DNA of 64,000 nucleotides from Warburgia ugandensis (lineage: Eukaryota; Streptophyta; Magnoliopsida; Canellales; Canellaceae). Below, one piece after another: positions 13,433 through 24,379 of this stretch (the stretch's first letter is position 1; the number at the start of each line of letters is the position of its first letter). Under the pieces are notes generated by a model. It was not told the origin of the DNA. It saw only the letters and a program-made list of their open reading frames with translations, and made no database searches. The position numbers and the translations under genes were made by a program. Location of the stretch: assembly GCA_035236585.1 (NCBI GenBank), contig CP141126.1, positions 14,149,001-14,213,000 of the forward strand, in the 5' to 3' direction.

Positions 13433-16400
13433 GGGAGGAGGAGAGAATAAGAGGAGAAGGGAGAAGAAGAAAGGAGAATTGGGGTAGCCGAGTTGTCGGA
13501 GGGCATCAGCACGCCTGCAAAACAAAGGAGAAAACAAGCATTTTTCTAGGTTGCCAGATTCTAGGCCGTCGCCAGAGAAGATGACAGCTTAGATCGACTA
13601 TCCAAGTCAGTCATGTTGTCTAGCACAACGAAATGAAGAAAACCCCTAGGATTATTGGGGAATCCAATGAGATTTGGAACTTTGATTGAGGAGAAGACGG
13701 TGCAGGACAAGCTCGAAAAACCCTACAGGTGAAAATGACGACCAATCCAGCTCATCCAACGGTGGAAAACACATGAAAATACTCTCAAGAGGTAAGATGT
13801 ACAAAACCCAACTCTTGATTTTTTATTTTTGGCTAAATTCGTATGGTTTTATGCTAGATCTAAGTTTAGGGACGATCTAGCTGTTCATTTTCTAATATAA
13901 GCTTAGGGATAGGTAATTAAAGACCTAATGTAGCTCAGATCACACAAAATTTGCAGATCTAAGCTAGAAACTGATTGGACAATCGCATCAGTTTGATTGG
14001 GTACTGTTTGCACAGTAACTTCTTGGCATCTGATTGATGATTAGATGCTACTGATGAGTTATGGAGCATTAAATTAACTAAGATAAGCCTTAAATTGAAG
14101 ATTTAGATAGAAATTCATCAAATAAATCTGAACCGTTCGATAGGACTGTAAAGGAATAAGGCCCAACAAAGGTTTGATTAGTGATCAGATGCCACCATCG
14201 CATACCTTGACCTTTATTAAATTAAGATACTTTGAATTCTTAAGATCAAGGAGCAAATTTTTAGGAAACTGAGAAATTGCATGAAATTTGAGGATTTAAT
14301 CTGAACAGTAGGATTATGTTCAAATGAATAATGTAATATACAAATGGTGAAGGACACTCAGACATGAAGTCCTCAATTGTGTTGTAAATGCTTCCTAAAA
14401 AGAGTGTGAAAAAACAGCAAATTTTATACACTAGTTAGATTTAAGCATGATTTAGATGCTTATATGATTCTATGTTGATGTAGGGATTCAGATGTTGGAT
14501 GTGCTACACAGTTTCGGCCACGGTTTGACCAAATTGAAGTTAAGTTTAAAGCTAAACCTAAAAAAGGAGAACTAGTGGAAAATTCGCCAAGGAGGTAGGT
14601 GGTTTTAACATCTATTTTTCCTTGAGATCTTAAATAATCAAATATTAGTTTATCATATTTTCTATTTCAGATTACTTGACTATCATGAAACTTACACTTC
14701 ATCATGTTACTTTGTTTTAAGCTTGTAAAGAATGTAATGTTTGCAAATAGGGTGTGTAAACTATACGTATGTATGTATGTATGTATGTATGTATGTATGT
14801 ATGTATGTATGTATGTATGTATGTATGTATGTATGTATGTATGTATCTTCATAGCCATGATGCACGCTTTTGTATGAAAGATGAAAATGATGTTGTTCAT
14901 TACATGTAGTATAGTGTTTTTGAAAGAAATGTTGATATTTGAAATGCATCAATCCCATGTTTTGAGATGAGATAAAGAAACACATGATTTTTCAAGAGAT
15001 ATGTATATTATATGATTTAAGATCATTTGAGATTGAGAAATATCTTGGTTCAGGCTAGCTAATGAGCCTGGTGGGCACCATGCGGAGAAGTTATACGGGG
15101 GTGGCCTCCCTGCCTCTAATCACTAAAGATAGTAGGTATCCATTCCCAAAGTGGCATTGTTTTTCGTGACTATTGTGGTAGGAACAACCATTGGAGGTGG
15201 TCACGGCACCCTTTGAAGACATATCCGTAGTCACTGTGGAAGCTGCAGTGGCTATTCTCTAAATACCAGAGAGGCACGATTCGGTGATCTGGTCATGAGC
15301 ATAGTGTGCCATTGGATTTCTATTTTGTGACCCATGTAGATGGGCTTGATGATGGTGTTTAGATGAGTACTCATGACCAACCAAGTAATGTGTTCGTTGG
15401 GGTGCATATGTGCACATGATGATGTTGTCGGTTTAGGATTGTAGGCATTCACAGTTTAATCGATCACTACTTTAATACTTTGAGGACCTTAAGATATTTG
15501 ATTTATCAAGTTAGATAGTGGATCTTTCACATAGTTCTTATATTATGTTTACATGTGATTTTAGGATATGTTCTATGTTGCAATTTACTTGAGATTACTG
15601 TGATGATTAAAACATTTGAAAAATGCATGTTTTAAGTTGTACATATTTTATATGGATACTATTTGAAATGTTTTAGCATGAAACTGGGGAATTGAGATTG
15701 AAAAACGACTTTAATCATGTTTCTTATCTTTGATTTGTTTATCATATTCATTAGAAATTGCTTGAAAATTTATTTGAGATGTTGTTGTAGAATTGCATGG
15801 AAAACTTGGTAAAATAGATGTAAAACTACCTACACAAGCGCAAGCTTGTTGAGACAATGTAAATTGTTTACAATGTCTTAGGTTTGAAGGATTAGAACAA
15901 GGAAAAGAAAGCAGAAGACTGTGCTAAAGATCTTGAGATGACTAAACAGGTATAACAAGCAGGATTGAAATGTGGTTAATGATTTATTGAAGTAATATTT
16001 GGATTTGATATGACTTTACTGTATGGACATGTGGATTAAAGTGGTAATGGTGTGGCTGTAACTTGATTAATCCTGGTCATGAATTTTGATTTGGGTAAGT
16101 TTTAGATTTTTAAAATATAAAGTTCTGTATGTAAATGTGATAGGATGGAGATGGAGTCGCCCTTATCATTTTATTTATCAAAATTGTATTTATTAGGTAC
16201 TTCGCAATGACATGCGTTAAATGTTTAGTGTCCAAAAAACAGAGAAAACTTTGTCCAATTTTTGGTAGAAATGTAGTGCTCATTTCACCAATAATCCTTT
16301 TTGAGAAAAGAAAAATAACACTCGGGGTCTTTTCATGAAAATTATTTTTTGCTGTTTGTTTTCTAAATATTTTTGCAAAATAAGGGCCCGACATTTTAAA

Positions 16401-16441
16401 AAGAATTACAAAAATGTATTATAAAAACCCGAGCCATTACC
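12878..16441. mobile_element. 3.6-kb solo LTR inserted in the chromovirus integrase
   Basis: Starts TGTAACAATCC. The right end reads GAGCCATTACC, where related ends have a final A. Flanks are CCAAT (12873-12877) and CCGAC (16442-16446). Each differs by one base from CCAAC, which would restore the integrase reading frame at a conserved Gly-Gln-Gln-Pro motif, so I read them as a decayed 5-bp duplication. No internal coding region, PBS or PPT is present. Shared segments and terminal style place it in the same family as 911-5002. An earlier end at 16436 (GAGCCA) is possible but leaves no duplication. Confidence 0.82.
14767..14846. repeat. (GTAT)n microsatellite, about 80 bp
   Basis: Twenty or so perfect tetranucleotides within the second solo LTR. 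The Tyr-Ile-His-Thr ORFs on the other strand are artefacts. Confidence 0.97.
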
Positions 16442-17074
16442 CCGACAGCCTCTCATTCCACATGAAATTGTTAAGCAGTGCACAGTTGGTAGGTGTCTTG
16501 TAGCTTATAGATTTGCCTTATCAAAACAAGAAATGCTAGATAAGGCAAGGGATATCCTTGAAAAAGCTGTCCGCTGCATGAAGAAATATGCGGACCAAGG
16601 TAGAAGGCCTTTGGAGTTTCAAGTTGGGGATAAAGTATTGCAAAAACTAACACCCCAAATTTGGAAAAAAATTAGTAGTAAGACTGTGCACTGAGAGTTG
16701 GGTCCAAAATATGATGGATCATTCGTGGTGATACAAAAAGTTGGCAGTGTTGCTTATAGATTAAGGTTGCCAGATAGATTGAAAGTTCACCCTACTTTTC
16801 ATGTCAGTTTCCTCAAACCATTCCACGAGGATTTAAGGAATCAGTTCAAACGAGCTCCCCTACAATAAGAAAATAGTTCGGGTGTGAAGTGGATCATATA
16901 CTTGACCACAGAGCGCAAGGACAAAGTAAGACAAATAGACGGACTGACTACTTGGTAAAATGGAAGGACATCTTAAAACGTGAAGCAAGCTGGGTCAGTT
17001 TGAAAAGCAAGTAGCAGAATATCTTCAATCTATCCCAACAAGGACGTCGGCCCCTTCTTCTAGTGGGGGTGGTT

Positions 17075-17635
17075 TGTTAGCTCCATAGCTTATAACAAAT
17101 AAGGGAAGTATGTGGTGGTACCTTGTACCCATACTAACCTTAAGCACCCAAGAGGTATGGCACAAAACATAGCGACAAGTGACACAAAATCCTTATGGCA
17201 TGTGGCCCTAAGGTAGTTATGGCTGGTTCCAACACATGACACCTAAAGGAGATGGCTCCAAGGTAGTTCCTAACACATAACACAAGGGAGATGCTGCCCA
17301 AGGCAGTTGTGGATGATTTTTACTATGTGGCAATAGAGGGAGATAACTTCCAAACTAGATATGGACGGTTTCACCATGTGACAGCAAGAAAAGATAGTTC
17401 CATGTAGTTATAAGCAAGTTGTTAAGTTATGGTTGGTGACAAGACCTATGGTATTTGGGTTATAACCACCAAGTAGTTTTTGTTGTAGCCTATTTAAAGG
17501 TATGCATAGGTACACAAAGGGGAGGGAGATGCCCCATATTGTGTGTGTAACCTAGAGCTTGAATCCTTGTATTCTAGAAGTGAATAAAAAGAAAGGTTAG
17601 GCTCTTGCTTGTAAACTGTGTGAAACTTGGGTTCA
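17075..17635 (+). repeat. 3' LTR of the chromovirus
   Basis: Starts TGTTAGCTCCATAGCTTAT just after a G-rich polypurine-like tract (TAGTGGGGGTGG, about 17061-17072). Ends GGGTTCA. It pairs with 8677-9260, with numerous substitutions and small indels. Confidence 0.9.
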
Positions 17636-19096
17636 GTTGCACAACGTGTTTGTGTCCTTCTTTGTTGTGATAAAAAAAGTTAAAAGGCTGACTAAGTCAC
17701 TTAGTGCTGCACAGAAGGCAAAAGAAAAAGAAATTTTGTATGAGAAAATTTCCCGTGACACCTACCAATCACTGCAGTCATTTTGAAGAAGATCAATTGT
17801 CAGCTTCCCAGTAAAACATAGAATCCGAGAGTGTACAAAAGAGAGAACTCCTTGAAAACCAAGGGCAATCTAGAAGGGTTCTCGATTGGAGTCTGAGAAG
17901 ACTGAATCCGGTAGTTGTAAGATAACCCCAATGTTGACAGTAATAGTTTGGAGGGAAATATTTCTCCAGTGACTACGGCAGGAAAGCTAGGACCACAGAA
18001 GTGCATGACAACCCAATATTTGAAGCATCAAATATAGCTGGGGGATTAAGGAACCAATAATCAGAGCCACCTTGAAGACCATGTTAGAAAACACTGAGAA
18101 GGCTACTCCAGAAGACTTAGATAGGTTGAACAAATGGCTACCCATTTGGCTCAGGAGTTTGAAGCTGTTTGGTTGGACACTTCTGTACTCCAGCCTCTCA
18201 TAGACAATCTTCTCATATCCTTGGTTCAAGCTTCAGGTTTAAATACGCTGGCAATTGATGCTTCAGAAAAGCTTTGGGCTATGCGTCATACATACAGAAT
18301 CGAGGCAATTGTGTACTCTCTATTTAAGTAGGCAAGGCTCTGCATCTCTGAGGAAGAGGAAAAACTGAAAAACATCATCATCATCAAGACCTTATCCCAA
18401 TTAGGAACACTTTAGAATGAGCTGATATTTGCACGCCAAACAAGGGAGACGACATTGGCGAGGATCAATCAATGAAACAGAAGCTTTGTCGATAGTGAGA
18501 CTGCCTCCACACAAGCTAGGATCCAAGCTCACTGGTCAAGGCGGATATCTGTCTAAGACATGCAAATGGAGAATCCTAAAGCTTCCTTGGCCATTCTTCA
18601 AAGAAGAGACTAACAAGAGAGTGGCTTCAAACAAAGATTTGTCAACCAATGCCCTAGGCTATTCTATCCATTCATGATTGTATCTGCCTCGTTTATGCAA
18701 ATGACAAGCTTCGTTTCTTGTTTCTTGACTTTCTTTTGCATGTGAGATTGGATTTTGAATTTCTAATAAAGGTGCAACGCCGCGTGGGACTTGTTCACAA
18801 TGTCTTAGCCTGTAGAAAACTCTAATTTGTGAAGTAAAACCCCTCTGAAAGATGTAGATCAAAGCAGACAGAGGCTTCTCAGCCCATCCCTCTCAGTGAA
18901 CATGTTGACAAGGAAAGGCCAGCCCACGTTGTTGCATCATCTGATGATGCTCATCCTTCTGTATGATATGGAGAGCATGTGTTTGGTATTGCTCACATCA
19001 TTGAATGATGCTTTCGCCTTGTAGATGAAGTGCATGTATTTGATGTTGTTCACATTACTGCATCATTAATAATACTTTCATCTAAGTGGGTATTTA
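17636..19096. other. Unassigned sequence with short open stretches
   Basis: No gene recognised. An ORF at 18134-18331 (MATHLAQEFEAVW...) and one at 18429-18677 look codon-like but match nothing I know. They could be exon fragments of a decayed gene. The stretch contains a tiny RTE tail at 18373-18411. Confidence 0.4.
18373..18411 (-). mobile_element. Very short RTE LINE 3' tail
   Basis: About 34 bases (CATCATCATCATCAAGACC...) are identical to the 3' terminus of the RTE LINE at 28691. Sequence diverges completely at 18412, consistent with extreme 5' truncation. Confidence 0.7.
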
Positions 19097-19182
19097 AAGG
19101 GCAGACCCAATGTACGAAACTCCTGCCTATGCGGGGTCCGGGGAAGAGGCGGACCACAAGGGCCTATAGTAGGACTTTATAC
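19097..19182 (-). mobile_element. Au-like SINE, 3' fragment
   Basis: Reverse complement carries the diagnostic order: ...CCCTTGTGGTCCGCCTCTTCC, CCCGCATAGGCAGGAG, terminal GGGTCTGCCC. The tRNA-like 5' part is absent. Confidence 0.8.
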
Positions 19183-19968
19183 GCTTAAAAAAAGGTTGAA
19201 AGTTCTATATCCGGATCACAAAGCCTAATGGCTAGAATAGAAACTATGAGTAGAAGGAATTGGAACTAATGATACAAAATTTCCGACTTCAGACTGTCTC
19301 AATGCGTAAGTTTGTATCTAATAAAAGGTATGGCAAAAATCACACATACAATACTTTTCGTGCAATAGCGCTGCATATTAACCTTTGAAACAACATTAAA
19401 TACGTACATGGCCATATGAGTGTATTTCGTAGATGAGAATGATCGCATAGTGCGCCCCACTTGTGAAAGATGACCCCTATGAAATGTTGATCGAACCCGT
19501 CCAACTGAATATTCCTATTTTGGATGATAACTACTCTGAAAACAGCAAATATTGTACGATTTTAAAATAAGAATTCAGTACTGTTGAGCAAAGAAGAGAG
19601 ACAACATGATATACTGTTTAAAGAAAGGTCCATATTCAATGGGTAAGAGGCATATTTTTGGATGTTAATGTCATCCTATGATTTTGAAATTTGACATATC
19701 AAATATCTGGAGGCAGTAAATTGAGATGGACGGGTCTGATTAACCTTTAGTGGGGCCTATAACTAGAAAGTGGGACACACTACAGCACGCACTAGGCTAT
19801 CATTCCTTGAGATATAAATATCAAAATTTTGTTTGCCTTGTGTGCTGCCTAATGAGAAATGATTTTGTATTTGTTCTTCTTCGATTCCCATAATTTTTGG
19901 AGAAATGCTATCCTGTCAAAGTTTGGGGACTGATTCTGGAACTTCTTCTTCTATGTTTCATCTACATA

Positions 19969-20203
19969 TGATCTGACTTATTCATCTTCTTCACCCTCCT
20001 AATGTAGGTTAGCTGCAAAAATTCATATCTATTTGATAATTATAGGTATTAGTTTTCCCAGTTGTAAAGTATTTTAATCATGATCATTGGACTTTTTAAC
20101 TGAGAAAATTGGATAAAACAAATGGCTAGAAGCAACCAATGTATTTGAGTTTCTATGAATAATCTATCTAGGGGAGGGTGAAGAAGATGAATGAGTCCGA
20201 TCA
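19969..20203. repeat. Inverted repeat, possible MITE or folded insertion
   Basis: Left arm 19969-20000 and right arm about 20170-20203 are near-complementary over about 32 bases. The shared core is TTCATCTTCTTCACCCTCC and its complement, with a few mismatches. The spacer is about 170 bp, AT-rich and noncoding. I did not find a clean flanking duplication. Confidence 0.5.
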
Positions 20204-21014
20204 TCCAAAGGTAAAATTTCAATAGAGGAGTCACGGAAAAAGGCCGAATAACAATTTTCTAATTTTACCATTCAAAAACCATACGAGTTTGGGATGAACA
20301 GCCATTCTTTTATCAATCCTCATCATTTAAAATTTGACCCAGTGCTTAAGATTCTTTTAAATTAGTGAAGGCATAGAAGTTAATTTCGACCCCTGTTATT
20401 GCGGTTCCCCATTTTGTTTTGCATTTTAGTATGACCTATTAGGCAGAGTACCCATCATTAGTAGGAAAGTAGGAAATCAGGTTAGAAGCAAGACGAAGAG
20501 CAGTTCTAGAACTTCCTCTACTTCTACAACAGAGTTAACCAGGAGCAAAGCCAATTGGAGTCACTGAATCAAGAAAAGGCAACTTAAAGCAGGAAAAACT
20601 CGCATTGAATCTTTCAACTACCTTGCCGAAAAGTCCTGGCAAGTTTGGTACAGCTTGAAAATGTACCAGTACTAAACATGCTGCCAAGGGACCCAAGTAA
20701 ATTCGAAATTGATAGAAGAAGAGTAGGCCGGGATGTTGAATGATCGTTGGTTTGGGTGATCTCTTGACAAATCAAGTACCCCAGGTAGGCCGGTGGATTA
20801 GCCATCACTCCTTCGATTGTTTCACCTGAGCCACAAGAAATACACTGAGAGACGTTTCTTTCAGACAGGCATTAATATCAGCACTTTAAGGCCAAAATTC
20901 CTAAGAAACAATTCAAGGTATAGAATCATAGAATGGTCTCAAACATCTGAATAATCCTGACAAACTTGCAACTCAGCATCAGAAAGCACATGGTTTTCAT
21001 AATTCACATGAGAG
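20204..21014. other. Intergenic, nothing recognised
   Basis: AT-rich sequence with no ORF above background and no recognisable repeat. Confidence 0.4.
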
Positions 21015-21180
21015 AGAGGCATGTGTTGTTGTCGTCATGTGACCATGAGGTGACGGGTTCAAAGCATGAAAACAGCCTCTTGCAAAATGAAAGGTAATGC
21101 CGTGTACTATAGATTCTTGTAGTCAGTCCCTTTCTTGGACCCCGTATAGACAGGAGCTTCGTGCACCAGACTGCCCTTTT
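21015..21180 (+). mobile_element. Au-like SINE, nearly full length
   Basis: Has the tRNA-like box B region (GTGACGGGTTCAAAGC near 21050), then the AACAGCCTCTTGCAAAATG body and the 3' end GGAGCTTCGTGCACCAGACTGCCC. tRNA-derived, non-autonomous; it depends on LINE machinery. Confidence 0.85.
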
Positions 21181-22002
21181 AGAAGCATGCATTGTTGGTG
21201 AAAAATCGTGGGGTGTAAATGTCATCTTACATGATCAAAGCACCTGTATATTATGTCTGTTTACCAAAGCAAAATGATTTCCTGAATCTAAGAAGGAAAC
21301 CAGAAAAGGCTGCTAGCTAATGGGGCGCTCCTTTGGATGATTGGATCCATTTGTCACAATTTTCTTCGTACCTTAGATTGGCTACCTACCAAATTTTATA
21401 ATCATTGGATGACTCTAGCCATGCACTTTTTTTCTTTTAAATCACCTCTATTAAAATTTTTAACTAAGAAGCTAGCATCTTAAAGCCAGCCTCCAATGGT
21501 GTTTGATTTTTGATATACTACCCAAATAGCATGGCCCAAGCATGATGAACGATTCAGATCACCCAAATCTCAGAAGAACTCTTTGCCAAAAACCAAACAT
21601 AAGAAGATGACAAGTGAATTTATCATTTCATGCTGACCATTTATTTTAAGCTTTCTTTTGTTACCATTTCAACCGAAGTGTACGCATCATGTGTTCACTA
21701 ATTGGAGTAAATGGAGACGTTGCCCAACTTGAATATGAAACAATGGGAAGACGATCAACTTACAGGTGTTCATGGCTGTCACCCCACACCTACTTTTCTC
21801 GTTCCCTTAGTTGTACTTTCGAGCTAGTAAACTGCATTTCCGTAAACAACACAAGATGCTGGGAATGCCAAATGCACGCACCAAAGGGGAGGTTCCTCTG
21901 CGTGATCCGACTCCTTCATGCTCCGCAGCTTTGGATGTCCAAGTTGGCCAAAAAGCATGTGAATTGGTTAGGTGATTCTAATCCGTTCATTTCCAAGTAA
22001 AA

Positions 22003-22164
22003 AAAAAGAGACAGTTCTGGTGGAAGAAGCTCCTACCTATGCAGGGTTCAGGGAAGTGGCGGACTACAAGAGTCTAAAGTACACAGCCTTACCTTGCATT
22101 TTACAAGAGGCTATTTTCACACCTTAAACCCGTGACCTCAAAGTCACATAACAACAACTTTTAC
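22003..22164 (-). mobile_element. Au-like SINE with 15-bp TSD
   Basis: Full-length-like minus copy: 3' end near GAAGCTCCTACCTATGCAGG, body CATTTTACAAGAGGCTATTT, box B complement AACCCGTGACCTCAAAGTCAC. Flanked by CATTTCCAAGTAAAA at 21988-22002 and 22165-22179. Confidence 0.9.
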
Positions 22165-22273
22165 CATTTCCAAGTAAAACTGTTTGTAAAATCTTATAAT
22201 TCACATGGTTTTTGGTCTCATTCAACACGGACCAATGAGATGAACCAGAAAAGCTTCTATAGTTATTCACGGT

Positions 22274-22395
22274 GAAGAACTCAAACATACATAATTATGA
22301 TGATTAATAAGTATACCCAAGAGCCACGTTGAAGAACTGAACCCTACATAATTATGATGATGATTATTAAGTATTACCTAAGTAGAGAACTAAAC
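22274..22395. repeat. Tandem duplication, period about 57 bp
   Basis: GAAGAACT...ACATAATTATGATGAT begins at 22274 and again at 22331, with a third partial start near 22385. Confidence 0.7.
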
Positions 22396-22462
22396 CCGTA
22401 TGACGTTAAGATGTTTACCATGAATTTCTCTACTCAATTAAGGGTCAACAATTGGAAATACC

Positions 22463-22815
22463 TGATTCAATGATTTGATCAAAATCAATTGTCAGGTCAA
22501 GGAGAACCAATGATTTGATGTAAAATAATTATAGGATAGATGAGATCTATTGTTTTGAATAAATTCAAGTGAGATCACAAAGATCAGTTGACATGATGGA
22601 AATCGATGTTCTAATAGACAAACTCTAATGATTTGATTCAAATAAGTAATCAAATGACTGAGAACAAATGATTTGATGCAAATTGATCGTCGTATTAACA
22701 TATCTGATGATTGGATGAAAATAAAGGATCGAATCAACGTGATCCAATGATTTGATGAAAGTCAACGGTCAATTATGAGATCCGATGATGAAATGAAATC
22801 AACGATTAGTCATTT
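22463..22815. repeat. Degenerate minisatellite, about 9 units of about 40 bp
   Basis: Units share AATGATTTGATG(A)AAATCAA followed by a variable stretch ending in GAGATC or GAGAAC. Clear unit starts are near 22468, 22508, 22627, 22667 and 22745, with more diverged units between. No ORF or inverted structure is associated. Confidence 0.75.
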
Positions 22816-22937
22816 ACTGCATCTTTTTGTAGACTAATTACTTTGTTAAGATAAGGCTTATGTGCTCTTGTGAAGATGGTTTATTATTATGAGATCCCTT
22901 GTCGAGGAGAATTATGTATTTCAATTTTTTCTGGTTT

Positions 22938-23012
22938 ATTGTAGGCCCTTTGTGGTCCGCCTCTTCTCCAGACTTTGCATATGCAGGAGCTTCATTCACC
23001 AGGCATCTTTTT
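22938..23012 (+). mobile_element. Au-like SINE, 3' fragment
   Basis: Shows TTTGTGGTCCGCCTCTTCTCC, ATGCAGGAGCTTCATTCACC and the terminal AGGCATC. The 5' half is missing. Confidence 0.8.
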
Positions 23013-23921
23013 ATTATTATTTTCTAGAGAATTATGGCCAATTGAAGCAAAGTTACGATGACGACGTCTAACATATTCAGAATAAGAGAAGAGGAGTCTA
23101 TTGAAATGCTCTTATAAATGAAACTCAGGTTTTAGTTGATAAATATTTTCATTAGGTAGGAGGACGATTTTTGGACCTACATTTCTTCCAAATTAGTGGG
23201 ATTGGCCAGACTAATAGCAAGACTTCCTTTGCAACCTTTGTCAAATTTTATAGAGATATATAACATACAAACTGTTACTAATGCGCGCGAAGTGCTTGCC
23301 GAGGGCTGACCTGAAATGGCAGACGTAGAAAATTTATGACCCTAACCACAGTGGAGCGGAAAATCTGTGACCGAAGGAGGGAAGAGGGCAGCTACCTTTC
23401 TGACCATGCTAGCTTTCAGAAGCATCCGATGATAGTGATTTTTGGTATATCACGTAACAGGGCAAGTCGAAGATTATAAACGGCTCGGATCAACCAAATA
23501 TATGCCCATCTTTGTTGCTTCCTTTTCGAGCGTTCGGACACAAGAAATAAAAAATGTAAAACATAACGGGGCATGCGTCAGCCACTCGATTGTTGCTCGC
23601 ATAATGTTATAGGGTCAAAGTTATATATATATATATATTAAACCTGTGTGGCATTTGTGTGTGTCTCTTTTATAAAACACAAGTCAGCTTTTAACTCTCT
23701 ACTCTTATTTATTAAGGCAATACTTACTCATCCACAAAAGCAACGAGAAAACTTGCAAATTCAAAAAGTAATTTTCTCGATTATCCTTCAAAATATTGAG
23801 CTTAGGAGTTAGATCCTTTTTATAGTTGGTGTCCTTCGATTATAACACGTGTCACTGCTCTAGTAGTCTGAATCAGTTTTTGAAATACTCCTACTCTTTC
23901 TACTCTACTATTTTCATAGAG
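23013..23921. other. Intergenic, nothing recognised
   Basis: Holds a short (AT)n near 23622-23638 and no credible coding region. Confidence 0.4.
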
Positions 23922-24003
23922 TACTGTAGATTAATGTCAACTTGTTTTTCTCTTTCATCACTTACTGTAGACTACTGTCAACTTGTTTTTCTCTTTCATC
24001 ACT
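23922..24003. repeat. 41-bp tandem duplication upstream of the phosphatase gene
   Basis: Two adjacent copies (23922-23962 and 23963-24003) share TACTGTAGA and TGTCAACTTGTTTTTCTC. They lie about 380-460 bp before the phosphatase ATG, in presumed promoter DNA. Confidence 0.85.
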
Positions 24004-24379
24004 TCTGTCTCGTCTTCTCCCAATCGATTGAAGTGTCAGAAGGAAGCAACATAATTTTCATTAAGAATCTCTCTGGTAAATCACATCACCCCAATTTATT
24101 GTCCTTTATATGGAAAGTTAGGTATTCCTCTTTGGATTGGATGGATCACGTTTTTGTCCTTTGTTATTTTATATTGATCGTTTTCATCTAGTTCCATTCT
24201 TGTAGACTCTGGTAAGAGATTGTCAAGAGCCCAAGTAAGATTGCCCAGAATTTTCCCTCCTGGAAACAATTCAAACCTATAAATTGCTGAGTCATTGTTG
24301 CTTCTTTGCACATTGAACTTTGCTTGATCAGGGTTTTCTCTATCTTCTCAAAGTTCTGCTCGAAAGAGAAGTTAAAGGC

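Larger units (their letters stand above)
11931..17040 (+). pseudogene. Chromovirus integrase with chromodomain remnant, split by a solo LTR
   Basis: The N-terminal HHCC region (about 12240-12380) is degenerate. The catalytic core starts at MDLIGRLPKVNSYQSIFVVV (12437), with a second-Asp motif at IISDHAVRFTG (about 12610) and HPQFDGQTE near 12705. A frameshift follows near 12725. The gene is cut at 12877/16442 by a solo LTR. The right half (16447-16860) contains a GPKYDGSFVVIQKVGSVAYR motif and KVHPTFHVSFLKPF. A frameshifted chromodomain lies near 16890-17000 (RRTDYLVKWKDI, REASWV). Chromodomains guide chromovirus integration towards heterochromatin. Confidence 0.85.
8677..17635 (+). mobile_element. 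Degenerate chromovirus (Ty3/gypsy), nested with a solo LTR
   Basis: LTR retrotransposon with 5' LTR 8677-9260, gag, protease, RT, RNase H, integrase, a C-terminal chromodomain remnant, and 3' LTR 17075-17635. Without the solo LTR at 12878-16441 the element is about 5.4 kb. The short LTRs, the gag style (PKPF-GT-NFKEL, WDMEQYLKAAHVP) and the chromodomain suggest the Galadriel/Reina side of chromoviruses; clade is inference. Many stops and frameshifts show it is dead. The bases flanking the LTRs (CCTAC at 8672-8676, GTTGC at 17636-17640) do not form a duplication, so an edge may be altered or misplaced. Confidence 0.88.

Noticed and set aside
14667-14985. Open frames with repeated Tyr-Ile-His-Thr
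   Set aside because: Translation of the GTAT microsatellite inside a solo LTR.
24320-24379. Upstream extension of the phosphatase frame
   Set aside because: It would need a TTG start; the first ATG in frame is 24380 and the N-terminal membrane segment starts there.
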